From Candidatus Njordarchaeum guaymasense (GTDB taxonomy: Archaea; Asgardarchaeota; Njordarchaeia; Njordarchaeales; Njordarchaeaceae), in the NCBI GenBank assembly GCA_030587605.1, contig JAUQYT010000146.1, positions 1 through 15,474 on the forward strand: a DNA stretch of 15,474 nucleotides, in the 5' to 3' direction. How positions within the stretch are numbered: position 1 is the stretch's first letter; each line of letters begins with the position of its first letter. Positions 1-7,230 of the stretch are shown here, piece by piece. The translations under genes and the position numbers were made by a program. A model generated the notes under the pieces. It worked only from the letters and a program-made list of their open reading frames with translations, searched no databases and had not been told where the DNA came from.

Positions 1-1
1 A

Positions 2-346
2 AGCACGCACAAGTATTTCCACAATTTGATTCTCATCGGGCCAGAGATTTATCAATGGGCGTCGAAAAGGGCAACACAATCATGGGACGAGGTCATTGTC
101 AGACAAGCAAAGGATTACCTGCGAGAAATACCGGGAGTCAAGATATCCAGACCTGGAGAGCTTGATGCGGTTCTGCAGACGGAGATAATCGAAGGGATAA
201 GTAGAGGCTACCTGAAGGATGCTAGGAGAGGAATAAGCCTCACATCAGTTCCAAATATCAAAGAATTCATGATGCGCGTCGAAGTCAAGATGGCGAAAGA
301 TCAATACCTGAAGGCAATCACAGGCGCATTCGAACGCGGATTCTAG
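2..346 (+). CDS. 3' end of an unrecognised protein gene (5' end outside window)
   Basis: The reading frame is open from base 2 to a TAG stop at 344-346, giving about 114 visible residues. There is no convincing start codon or ribosome site inside, so the gene most likely begins before the window; an internal TTG at 26 is possible but unsupported. The visible part is soluble and mixed-charge, with no membrane segment, no cysteine cluster and no signal peptide. It reads like the helical C-terminal part of an enzyme: PEIYQW near the beginning, a charged DEVIVRQAKDYLRE stretch, then an Arg/Lys-rich end finishing in AFERGF. I do not recognise the family. Its position directly before hdrC-hdrB makes a methyl-transfer or C1-metabolism enzyme conceivable, but no motif supports that. 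A separate promoter lies between it and hdrC. Confidence 0.6.
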   Translation, partial: STHKYFHNLILIGPEIYQWASKRATQSWDEVIVRQAKDYLREIPGVKISRPGELDAVLQTEIIEGISRGYLKDARRGISLTSVPNIKEFMMRVEVKMAKDQYLKAITGAFERGF

Positions 347-381
347 ACAAACGCCTGAGACATTTGAACAGTGAGTAGCAC

Positions 382-430
382 TATAAAAAGAAGTTAACTC
401 TGAAACTCAAGTCACTAAACTTTATATATA
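382..430 (+). promoter_or_regulatory. Putative archaeal promoter region before hdrC (two TATA-like boxes)
   Basis: Two A/T-rich boxes lie in this gap: TATAAAAAG at 382-390 and TTTATATATA at 421-430. The second is the stronger match to an archaeal TATA box and would place transcription start near 450-455. That leaves a leader of about 85 bases before the hdrC ATG at 539. The assignment rests on sequence and spacing only. Confidence 0.5.
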
Positions 431-459
431 CCCACAAAACTAGTTGAAGTTGTTATCTT

Positions 460-486
460 ATCTGTCACTTCACCTTGCTGACAGAT
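460..486 (+). promoter_or_regulatory. Inverted repeat in the hdrC leader
   Basis: ATCTGTC (460-466) is followed after 13 bases by its exact reverse complement GACAGAT (480-486). It falls just downstream of the predicted start site, so it could be a hairpin at the 5' end of the hdrCB mRNA or an operator for a DNA-binding repressor. No function is shown by the sequence itself. Confidence 0.4.
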
Positions 487-538
487 TTGCCCTAGAGGAA
501 ATTGATTCTCAAGGCGCTAACGGTGGCGAGTTCATAGA

Positions 539-1087
539 ATGTCAACAGAAACTGCGATCGAGAGAAAAACGATTAAGTCGGCCCAAGCTGATCATGAATT
601 CACTAATCGTATAGTAGAGTCTGGTGCTGAGCGCATCAAATCATGCATCCAATGCGGGACTTGTACAGCCTCATGCCCATCAGGTAGGAGAACTGCGTAC
701 AGAACCAGGCAAATAATGAGAGCAGCTCTTCTGGGATTGAAAGATGAACTACTCTCCGATCCGAACATATGGCTTTGTACTACCTGTTACACTTGTTATG
801 AACGATGTCCTAGGAAGATCGAGACAGTTAACGCAATAATTGAGATCCGCAACATGGCTGTGGAAGCTGGACACATACTTGCTGCACATAGAGGAGCTTC
901 ACACAAGCTTATCGAACATGGTCATGCAGTGGCCATCGATGACCCCAAGTGGAGCGCTCTCAGGAGTGGCTTAGGTCTACCTGACAAACCACCCACAACA
1001 CACCGTTTTGAAGACGCTCTACGACAAGTTCAGAAGATAGCTAAACTCACTGGTTTCGACAAGCTGGTAGGATACACCTGGAAGTGA
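539..1087 (+). CDS. hdrC: Heterodisulfide reductase subunit C-like iron-sulfur protein
   Basis: This is a 182-residue protein with two classical [4Fe-4S] cluster motifs: C36-x2-C39-x2-C42-x3-C46 and C80-x2-C83-x2-C86-x3-C90. The spacing and overall length match HdrC, the electron-relay subunit that passes electrons between the flavin subunit HdrA and the catalytic subunit HdrB. No membrane segments are visible, so it belongs to the soluble HdrABC type, not the membrane-bound HdrDE type. The ATG at 539 lacks a strong Shine-Dalgarno sequence; a weak GGTGGCGAG lies about 10 bases upstream. The TGA stop at 1085-1087 is 7 bases before hdrB, so the two are surely co-transcribed. No hdrA, mvhD or hydrogenase gene accompanies the pair here, so the partner must be encoded elsewhere. 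A related CoM/CoB-independent Hdr-like complex is possible. Confidence 0.93.
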   Translation: MSTETAIERKTIKSAQADHEFTNRIVESGAERIKSCIQCGTCTASCPSGRRTAYRTRQIMRAALLGLKDELLSDPNIWLCTTCYTCYERCPRKIETVNAIIEIRNMAVEAGHILAAHRGASHKLIEHGHAVAIDDPKWSALRSGLGLPDKPPTTHRFEDALRQVQKIAKLTGFDKLVGYTWK

Positions 1088-1094
1088 GTGATAG

Positions 1095-1988
1095 ATGAAC
1101 AATTCAAGATACGCTCTTTTCCTAGGCTGCATGATCCCAAACCGGTACCCCAACATCGAATTATCAATTCGAAGTGCAATGGCAAGTCTTGGCGTAGAAC
1201 TTGTTGACATGAATGGCGCATCTTGTTGCCCAGCTCCAGGCGTCATCAGATCCTTCAGTAACAAGTTCTGGCTAGCTGCTGCTGCGAGAAACATCTCCAT
1301 TGCTGAAGAGATGGGATTAGATATAGTGACAGGATGTAACGGATGCTATGGAACGCTAAAGGAAACAAATGAGACTCTAAAACACAATGAAGCAAAGAAA
1401 GACTGGGTCAACAAGATACTCAAAGAAGCTGGAGCGAGGGAATACCGAGGAACAATTGAGGTCAAGCATCTTGTAGAAGCGCTCTACGCTGACATAGGAA
1501 TCAAAAAGATCTCTGAGTTCATTGAGAATCCCACACCCTTGCGTGCAGCGGTGCACTACGGTTGCCATGTGGTGAAACCAAGCGAACTCAGGCGGTGGGG
1601 CGTTACCGAGAACCCTAGGTTCCTGGACGAACTTGTGGAAATGACCGGCGCCAAGAGCATAGACTACAAAGATAAGCAAATGTGCTGCGGCGCTGGAGGC
1701 GGCGTACGTTCTTCGAACTTGGCCGTTGCGATAGATATGACTAGGGAAAAGCTAAACAACATCAAAGCCGCGAATGTTGATTGCATAGTAGACTGTTGTC
1801 CATTTTGCCATATGCAACTTGAAGGTGGTCAACTGGACATAAAGAAACAGTTCGGAGATGAATTCAGCATACCCGTCTTCTATTACACCCAGCTCCTTGG
1901 ACTGGCGATGGGGCTCAGCAAAGAGGAACTCGGAATACACAAAAACGCAATATCAGCTAACCAGCTACTCCAAGAATTCGGCTACTAG
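1095..1988 (+). CDS. hdrB: Heterodisulfide reductase subunit B-like CCG-domain protein
   Basis: This 297-residue protein carries two complete CCG domains, the cysteine-rich units that hold the non-cubane [4Fe-4S] clusters of HdrB. The first uses C12, C44-C45, C81 and C84; the second uses C157, C197-C198, C235 and C238. Spacings of 31/35 and 39/36 residues fit the published pattern C-x(31-39)-CC-x(35-36)-CxxC. Diagnostic stretches such as SCCPAPGV, CNGCYG, HYGCH and CCGAGGG are intact, so the catalytic site should be functional. In methanogens HdrB reduces the CoM-S-S-CoB disulfide. In non-methanogens the natural electron acceptor of such proteins is often unknown. The start ATG is preceded by GTGAT (1088-1092), complementary to the 16S rRNA tail, and follows the hdrC stop closely. 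A T-rich terminator follows the stop. Confidence 0.95.
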   Translation: MNNSRYALFLGCMIPNRYPNIELSIRSAMASLGVELVDMNGASCCPAPGVIRSFSNKFWLAAAARNISIAEEMGLDIVTGCNGCYGTLKETNETLKHNEAKKDWVNKILKEAGAREYRGTIEVKHLVEALYADIGIKKISEFIENPTPLRAAVHYGCHVVKPSELRRWGVTENPRFLDELVEMTGAKSIDYKDKQMCCGAGGGVRSSNLAVAIDMTREKLNNIKAANVDCIVDCCPFCHMQLEGGQLDIKKQFGDEFSIPVFYYTQLLGLAMGLSKEELGIHKNAISANQLLQEFGY

Positions 1989-1989
1989 C

Positions 1990-2037
1990 AAAAAGAAAAC
2001 AAGCCGAATATTCCGCAAACTTCTTTCTCTTCTTTTA
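1990..2037 (+). terminator. T-rich terminator after hdrB
   Basis: Directly after the hdrB stop, an A-rich stretch (1990-1999) is followed by the pyrimidine-rich run TTCTTTCTCTTCTTTT ending at 2037. AAAGAA and TTCTTT can pair across the gap. T-rich tracts are the usual archaeal termination signal. Confidence 0.5.
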
Positions 2038-2060
2038 GGCACCGAGTCAATGTACACATT

Positions 2061-2123
2061 CATGTATATTTCAACCCTTTCTGCAGAGGCAAACGCGTTG
2101 AAATAGACGCGAACATGTATATT
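2061..2123. repeat. Nested direct and inverted repeats between hdrB and purS
   Basis: CATGTATATT occurs twice, at 2061-2070 and 2114-2123. Between and overlapping them is an exact 9-base inverted repeat, TATTTCAAC (2067-2075) and GTTGAAATA (2097-2105), with a 21-base spacer containing TCTGCAGA. The second CATGTATATT also contains a TATA-like core that could drive purS. The arrangement suggests an operator for a dimeric or tetrameric regulator, or an RNA hairpin. Confidence 0.5.
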
Positions 2124-2197
2124 CATCCGTGAAAACAGAATAGCTTATTAGATAGAACTTTTCCATCTCCATAATGTGGAGAAAAAAACTCGGCTAA

Positions 2198-2304
2198 AGC
2201 TCGACTTCACCGGAAGAGAGAATCGAGCTACTAGCTCATTGTTGAGTGCATCTGAATCACCGTTGGCTTTGGGTTATCATCCCGGAGACAAACGGCAGTC
2301 GGGA
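2198..2304 (+). promoter_or_regulatory. Potentially structured leader RNA upstream of purS
   Basis: Hairpin 1: AGCTCGA-CTTC (2198-2208), loop ACCG, then GAAG (2213-2216), a 6-base bulge and TCGAGCT (2223-2229), giving 11 base pairs. Hairpin 2: CCGTT (2260-2264) pairs with AACGG (2291-2295) and encloses GGG (2271-2273) pairing with CCC (2281-2283). An alternative pairs TCCCG (2280-2284) with CGGGA (2300-2304) and is incompatible with the inner part of hairpin 2. Competing pairings are what a riboswitch-like element would show. No known riboswitch consensus was recognised. Confidence 0.35.
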
Positions 2305-2386
2305 CCACTAGCTATGATGGGCGAGGTAAATAGTGACATCTTCACATTTGCTTCTGTGGAAATGAAGTGTGTGAGGCGGAATGTGA

Positions 2387-2641
2387 ATGCCAGAATACAC
2401 TATTGAGGTTGTGATTGAGAATAAACCGGCTGCAAGGGATCCTGAAGGAGAAACAATCTGGAGAGACCTTGTGACAAAGGGAGGATACAGCTCGGTGAAA
2501 TCTATTAGAGTCGCAAAGCTTCTCAGAGTCAGAATTAGCGCGCCATCAGAAAACGATGCGAAGGATTATATCTTCAAGATGTGCAACGAACTAAGAATTT
2601 TCAACCCAGTAGCTCACACATGTTCAATCAACGTAAAGTGA
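2387..2641 (+). CDS. purS: Phosphoribosylformylglycinamidine synthase subunit PurS
   Basis: At 84 residues this has the usual length of PurS, the small dimeric bridging subunit of the three-part FGAM synthetase used by archaea and Gram-positive bacteria. It couples glutamine hydrolysis in PurQ to the ATP-dependent amidation in PurL. The sequence follows the family pattern: a first beta strand (YTIEVVIENKP), a segment around DPEGETIWRDL where the PurS consensus has DPxG, VKSIRVAKLLRV in the middle, and a C-terminal segment with NELRIFNPV similar to the conserved LlaNPVie signature. The ATG at 2387 overlaps a GTGA; a G-rich GAGGCGGA lies 7-14 bases upstream. It begins the purine cluster. The 106-base gap to purQ contains palindromes and a TATA-like box, so purS may be partly uncoupled from the genes behind it. 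Confidence 0.93.
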   Translation: MPEYTIEVVIENKPAARDPEGETIWRDLVTKGGYSSVKSIRVAKLLRVRISAPSENDAKDYIFKMCNELRIFNPVAHTCSINVK

Positions 2642-2679
2642 CTTGGAGGATGAGAAGAAAAACAACCTGTAGGTACCTT

Positions 2680-2724
2680 ACATATGTGGTGTCCACTAAT
2701 GAAGACATTCAAATATACATATGT
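2680..2724. promoter_or_regulatory. Paired ACATATGT palindromes and TATA-like box before purQ
   Basis: The 8-base palindrome ACATATGT occurs at 2680-2687 and 2717-2724, with centres 37 bases apart. The copies extend to TTACATATGTGG and ATACATATGTAA, suggesting a consensus TTACATATGTAA. The second copy overlaps AAATATACAT, a TATA-like element that would put a transcript start just before the purQ ATG at 2748. This looks like an internal promoter with a two-site operator. Confidence 0.4.
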
Positions 2725-2747
2725 AAAACGGACCTTGGGGGCTGCTA

Positions 2748-3458
2748 ATGCTTAAGGTCGCCATTATAGACTTTCCTGGTTCGAACTGCAGGTATGATGC
2801 CCTCCACGTCTTCAAGGATGTTTTGAATACTGATGCTCATCTGATCTGGCATAAGGAATTTGATGACAACAGTTATGATGTTGCGGTTCTTCCAGGCGGT
2901 TTCGCATATGGCGACTACTTGCGCGCTGGAATCATAGCCGCATTCAGCCCAGCCATGAAAACTGTCAAGAGAATGGCTAAGACTGGCAAGCCTATTCTCG
3001 GTATATGTAATGGGTTCCAGATACTCGTTGAAGCTGGGCTACTTCCAGGAGCCTTACTCAGAAACTCATGTCTCACTTTTGTCTGTAAATGGGTACACCT
3101 ACGCGTCGAGAACAACAAGACGCCTTTAACGATGAGTCTACCCAAGGGAGCTATACTCTCTCTCCCAATAGCACATGGTGAAGGCAGGTACTTCGTGGAT
3201 GAGGAAACTCTTGAAGAAATGAAGAAGAACAACCAGATAGTCTTCAGATACGTTAACTGGTCAGGCGAGGCGACAGAGGAATCAAACCCAAATGGTTCTC
3301 TTGACAACATTGCTGGTATCTGCAACTTCGAGAGAAATGTTGTTGGCTTGATGCCTCACCCAGAAAGGACATCGGAGAAGATAATTAGCCCACTAAAAAC
3401 CGACGATGGGCTGTCCGTACTTCGCTCGGTAATAGAGTATACAGGAGGTGCGCTCTGA
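2748..3458 (+). CDS. purQ: Phosphoribosylformylglycinamidine synthase subunit PurQ (glutamine amidotransferase)
   Basis: This is a 236-residue class I glutamine amidotransferase. The nucleophile elbow is GICNGFQ with Cys87, and the catalytic His/Glu pair lies in MPHPER (H204, E206). The oxyanion region PGGFAYGDYLRAG (residues 49-61) is typical of PurQ. The enzyme releases ammonia from glutamine and feeds it to PurL for conversion of FGAR to FGAM. The ATG at 2748 follows a GGGGG run about 7 bases upstream. The end (TGA 3456-3458) is separated from the purL GTG by 3 bases, and the purL ribosome site GGAGGTG lies inside the purQ 3' end, indicating translational coupling. The length is slightly above the common 220-230 residues, without an obvious extra domain. 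Confidence 0.96.
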   Translation: MLKVAIIDFPGSNCRYDALHVFKDVLNTDAHLIWHKEFDDNSYDVAVLPGGFAYGDYLRAGIIAAFSPAMKTVKRMAKTGKPILGICNGFQILVEAGLLPGALLRNSCLTFVCKWVHLRVENNKTPLTMSLPKGAILSLPIAHGEGRYFVDEETLEEMKKNNQIVFRYVNWSGEATEESNPNGSLDNIAGICNFERNVVGLMPHPERTSEKIISPLKTDDGLSVLRSVIEYTGGAL

Positions 3459-3461
3459 GAA

Positions 3462-5681
3462 GTGTCGACCCCAATTGGAGTAAAGGTTGATCTGACCGAT
3501 GACGAAATCAAGTACATCAGACACTCACTAGGCCGAGAACCAAACGAAGTAGAGTGGGGTATGTTTGACACCATGTTCTCAGAGCACGTCTGCTACAAGT
3601 CGTCCCGCCCAGTACTCAAACTCTTCCCCACAACGGGACCCCGCGTAATCATCGGACCTGGTTATGACGCAGGCGTCGTAGACATAGGGGACGGACTGGT
3701 CGCAACCCTCAAGATAGAGTCCCACAATCACCCCAGCGCCGTGGACCCATACAATGGCGCAGGAACAGGAATTGGAGGAGTCTTGAGAGATGTTCTCAGC
3801 ATGGGCACAAGACCAATAGCGCTCATCGACCCCCTCCGTTTCGGCTCCCTGTCAAGTGGGAGATCTAAGTGGCTTCTCATGTACGTTGTCAAGGGAATTG
3901 CAGACTACGGGAACAGTGTCGGTGTCCCGACGGTTGGGGGAGAGATAGAGTTTGACTCTTCATTTGAAATGAATTGTCTGGTAGACGTAGGGTGTGTAGG
4001 TGTCGGGAAGCGTGAAAGAGTCATAGCTGGCGGAGCCAGACACCCCGGAGACATAGTTATACTTGCCGGTGGCTCAACTGGACGAGACGGATTACACGGA
4101 GTCACATTCGCCTCTAGAGTGCTAGCTGAGGAGTCCGACGCGGACAGGCCAGCAGTGCAAGTTGGTGACCCATTTCTAAAGAACATAATAATCGAAGCAA
4201 CGTTAGCCGCAATTGAAACTGGCCATGTCAGAGGGCTCAAGGATCTGGGCGGAGGTGGATTGACCTGCGCTGTTAGTGAAATGGCCTACGACGGAGAAAC
4301 AGGAATAGACATCGACATATCCAAAGTCCGGCTAAGAGAAAGCGGAATGGTTCCCTACGAGATAATGCTGTCTGAGTCACAGGAGAGAATGCTGTTTATC
4401 GTTGAGCCCTCCGGGCTCGATGAAGTCACCAAGGTTTTCGACAAGTACGAGTTGCCTTTTACCGTGATTGGCAACGTAACTGATACAGGGAACGTTGTTC
4501 TGAGACACGAAGACAATATAGTTGCGGATATACCGGCGAGACTGGTAGCCAAGGCACCTGTCGCCAAAAGAGAAGCTAAGAACCCAGCTTACATCAGCCA
4601 AGCAAGAAAAGCAAAGAAACCACCAATGCCAAGCAACCTATCAGAGACTTTGATGAAGATTCTTTCCTCTCCTAACATAGCTGACAAGGAATGGATCTAT
4701 AGGCAATACGATCACGAGGTTGGCGTTAGAACCGTGCTAAAGCCTGGCCAAAGTGATGCCGCAGTTCTGAGGTTGATTGGTACAAAGAAAGGGCTTGCAG
4801 TCAAAGCTGATGGAAACTCTCAACGAACCTACTTGGACCCCTACCATGGTGGTGCAAGCGCGCTAGCTGAGGCAAGCCGTAACGTGGCTGCTGTTGGAGC
4901 TGAGCCAATCGCAATGGTCGACCACTGCAACTTCGGGAACCCTGAGAAACCGGAGATATTCTGGCAGTTCAGGGAAGCGGTAAGAGGAATGGCTGAGGCT
5001 TGCCGCGCTTTAACCATACCATGTGTAGGCGGCAAAGTCAGCTTCTACAACGAAGATTCCGCCATGGGGAACGCAGTTAAACCAAGCCCTGTGATCGCAG
5101 TTCTCGGCCTGATAGAAGATATCGACCACTTGGCAGCCATACCTTTCAAGGAGCATGGCGAATCGATCTACATGGTGGGAAGAACTAAGCGTGAACTTGG
5201 CGGCTCAGAATACTACACCTACATTCATAACATAGTTGGGGGAGAACCGCCGAAGTTCAACGGATCAGAGGAAAAGCGTTCAATTACATTGGCATTCAAG
5301 TCAATCGGCAAGGGTTTGACGGAAACCGTCCACGACTGCTCTAATGGAGGATTAGCAGTCGCACTCGCAGAAATGTGCATTCTGTCAGGTCTTGGTGCTG
5401 AGATATACCTAACGAAGATCCCGCGGGACAGGATGCAACTGGATGAATTACTTTTCTCGGAGAGCAACGCGAGATTCATAATGACTGTTCCTAGAAAGAA
5501 CCTCGATGAATTCCTCTCATTAGCATCGACAATTCGGGCTACTGTAGCTGAGATAGGGCGAGTCACTGACACGGGTGAGTTAGTGATGTTTGATGATGGT
5601 GAAAAGACAGTAGTGTCCAGAGTTGAAGCCATGCGCAAGGCATGGTCTGAACCAATATCGAAAGCTATGGGAGGTTGCTAA
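3462..5681 (+). CDS. purL: Phosphoribosylformylglycinamidine synthase subunit PurL
   Basis: At 739 residues this is the small, archaeal/Bacillus type of PurL, with duplicated AIR-synthase-like halves and no fused amidotransferase. The N-terminal SEHVCYKSSR motif carries the catalytic histidine (H42); most relatives read SEHCxYKSSR, so the cysteine is displaced by one position. IESHNHPS around residue 90 and the glycine-rich NGAGTGIGG bind ATP and metal. KDLGGGGL (about residues 260-268) and HDCSNGGLAVALAEM in the second half are characteristic of each repeat. It amidates FGAR with ATP and PurQ-derived ammonia. The start is GTG with GGAGGTG 11 bases upstream; no better start exists. purF begins 3 bases after the stop. 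Confidence 0.96.
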   Translation: MSTPIGVKVDLTDDEIKYIRHSLGREPNEVEWGMFDTMFSEHVCYKSSRPVLKLFPTTGPRVIIGPGYDAGVVDIGDGLVATLKIESHNHPSAVDPYNGAGTGIGGVLRDVLSMGTRPIALIDPLRFGSLSSGRSKWLLMYVVKGIADYGNSVGVPTVGGEIEFDSSFEMNCLVDVGCVGVGKRERVIAGGARHPGDIVILAGGSTGRDGLHGVTFASRVLAEESDADRPAVQVGDPFLKNIIIEATLAAIETGHVRGLKDLGGGGLTCAVSEMAYDGETGIDIDISKVRLRESGMVPYEIMLSESQERMLFIVEPSGLDEVTKVFDKYELPFTVIGNVTDTGNVVLRHEDNIVADIPARLVAKAPVAKREAKNPAYISQARKAKKPPMPSNLSETLMKILSSPNIADKEWIYRQYDHEVGVRTVLKPGQSDAAVLRLIGTKKGLAVKADGNSQRTYLDPYHGGASALAEASRNVAAVGAEPIAMVDHCNFGNPEKPEIFWQFREAVRGMAEACRALTIPCVGGKVSFYNEDSAMGNAVKPSPVIAVLGLIEDIDHLAAIPFKEHGESIYMVGRTKRELGGSEYYTYIHNIVGGEPPKFNGSEEKRSITLAFKSIGKGLTETVHDCSNGGLAVALAEMCILSGLGAEIYLTKIPRDRMQLDELLFSESNARFIMTVPRKNLDEFLSLASTIRATVAEIGRVTDTGELVMFDDGEKTVVSRVEAMRKAWSEPISKAMGGC

Positions 5682-5684
5682 AAG

Positions 5685-7124
5685 GTGGGAGGAAAACTCA
5701 GGGAACACTGTGGAGTATTCGGCATTTACTCTAGGAAGTATCCTGAAGAGGTTCCCCACCGTACGTATGATGGTCTCGTGTCACTGCAGCACCGAGGCCA
5801 AGAGAGCGCAGGCATCTATGTGTTTAAGGATGGACTAGTCAGTGAATTAGTTGGTCACAAGGGCATGGGCTTAGCTACACAAGTGTTCAACAAAAAGATT
5901 CTGGACAGTCTGTCTGGTAATGTGTCAGTCGGCCACGTGAGGTATAGTACAACCTCGGAAAGCAGTATTGCGAATGCTCAACCCTTCCTTCTGAAGTCTT
6001 CCTACACCAAATTCGCACTAGCGTTCAACGGGACAGTAACGAACTTCATGCAACTCAGGGAATCCCTTAGGGCGCAAGGTGAAACCTTCCTCACTGACAC
6101 AGATACAGAGTTGCTGGCTCGGATTATCGCGTCAAAGTCAAAAGAGAGAGGAAGCTTCGTCGAAGGAATGAAGGAAAGCATGAGTGTTCTCGACGGGTCC
6201 TACTCCCTCGTTCTGGTCAACGACAAGGGTGAACTCTACGCCATGCGGGATCCACGAGGATTCAAACCCCTTTGCTTAGGATCAATAAATCAATATGCCC
6301 ACGTGGTTGCTTCAGAGACCCCCGCAATAGAAGCGGTAGGTGGGAAAGTTATAAGTGATGTCCTCCCCGGCGAAGTCATAAAGGTTGATGAAACAGGCTT
6401 CGAGAGAGAACGAGCGACGGACGTAAAACGCAAAGCCCTCTGCATGTTTGAATTCGTTTACTTCAGCCGGCCGGACTCATTCATAGATGGTCGATCCGTT
6501 TGGGAAGTTAGGAAAAGACTCGGGAGATTCCTCTGGAAGCTTCACCCTGTAAAAGCCGACTACGTCGTCCCGGTTCCAGACTCGGGTAGGGCAGCTGCTG
6601 CCGGTTTCTCAGAGGAGTCAGGAATACCATTAGCCGAAGGACTAATGAAGAACAGATATGTTGGGAGAATCTTCATAACACCCAAGGCCGAAGACCGTGA
6701 AGTTCTAGTCAGACTGAAGCTGAACCCGATCAGATCCGTCACCGAAGGAAAGGAAATAGTCCTCACAGACGATAGCATTGTGAGGTCAACGACGTCAAAA
6801 TTCATAGTCAATTTGCTGAAGACTGTTGGAGGAGCGCGGAGGGTCCACTTGAGAATCAGTTGCCCCCCAATCATAGCCTCATGTTACATGGGAATAGATT
6901 TCCCGACCAGACGAGAACTGATCGCATCCACGAAGACCGTTGAAGAGATTAGGAGACAAGTAGGCGCAGATACTCTAGGGTACATGAACCTAGATGGACT
7001 CGTGAGGAGCATAGGACTACCCCACAACCAGCTGTGCATGGCATGTTTGACTGGAGAATACCCTCTGAATGCTCCACCCCAACTGGAACTGCTTGAGGCT
7101 ACACTGGGAACCAGGATGGAGTAA
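5685..7124 (+). CDS. purF: Amidophosphoribosyltransferase
   Basis: PurF commits PRPP to purine synthesis by making phosphoribosylamine from PRPP and glutamine. The 479-residue protein has an N-terminal Ntn glutaminase domain whose nucleophile, Cys9 in HCGVFGI, is exposed after removal of an eight-residue propeptide. HRGQESAG and GHVRYSTT are glutaminase landmarks. The PRPP-binding loop is LTDDSIVRSTTSK (about 360-372), with Ser where most relatives have Gly (VRGTT). Cys253, Cys400, Cys451 and Cys454 occupy the positions of the four [4Fe-4S] ligands known in Bacillus PurF, so this is the iron-sulfur, oxygen-sensitive form. The GTG start has GGAGGTT within the purL end, about 9 bases upstream, which couples it to purL. 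The C-terminus (CMACLTGEYP and beyond) is complete. Confidence 0.96.
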   Translation: MGGKLREHCGVFGIYSRKYPEEVPHRTYDGLVSLQHRGQESAGIYVFKDGLVSELVGHKGMGLATQVFNKKILDSLSGNVSVGHVRYSTTSESSIANAQPFLLKSSYTKFALAFNGTVTNFMQLRESLRAQGETFLTDTDTELLARIIASKSKERGSFVEGMKESMSVLDGSYSLVLVNDKGELYAMRDPRGFKPLCLGSINQYAHVVASETPAIEAVGGKVISDVLPGEVIKVDETGFERERATDVKRKALCMFEFVYFSRPDSFIDGRSVWEVRKRLGRFLWKLHPVKADYVVPVPDSGRAAAAGFSEESGIPLAEGLMKNRYVGRIFITPKAEDREVLVRLKLNPIRSVTEGKEIVLTDDSIVRSTTSKFIVNLLKTVGGARRVHLRISCPPIIASCYMGIDFPTRRELIASTKTVEEIRRQVGADTLGYMNLDGLVRSIGLPHNQLCMACLTGEYPLNAPPQLELLEATLGTRME

Positions 7125-7230
7125 GACTGAGTCAGGTTCCAAGAACAATGCGCTGGGCCGTCTTACCATAGCTTGAGTCGTATCAGAAGAAGGCAAGTCC
7201 GAAAGAAGCGTGTGCTGAGGGAGAGGGAGG

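Larger units (their letters stand above)
1989..2386. other. 398-base intergenic region between hdrB and purS
   Basis: The stretch holds, in order, the hdrB terminator, the nested repeats at 2061-2123, a further A/T-rich promoter-like segment (GTATATT at 2117-2123 and TTATTAGATA around 2135-2144), and a leader of about 240 bases with several possible hairpins up to purS. A 76-codon frame starting with GTG at 2176 and overlapping the start of purS shows no recognisable protein features, so I treat it as non-coding. Confidence 0.5.

Noticed and set aside
2..346. C-terminus of a MttB-like or MtrH-like methyltransferase
   Set aside because: Location next to hdrCB is suggestive, but no residues matched the C-terminal patterns of those families that I can recall.
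2176..2406. 76-codon frame with a GTG start before purS
   Set aside because: It overlaps the purS start, has no recognisable motif or ribosome site, and lies over the hairpins of the leader; treated as non-coding.
7125..7230. Gene or RNA between purF and purD
   Set aside because: All frames are short and without motifs, and only a 9-base palindrome GACTGAGTC is seen.
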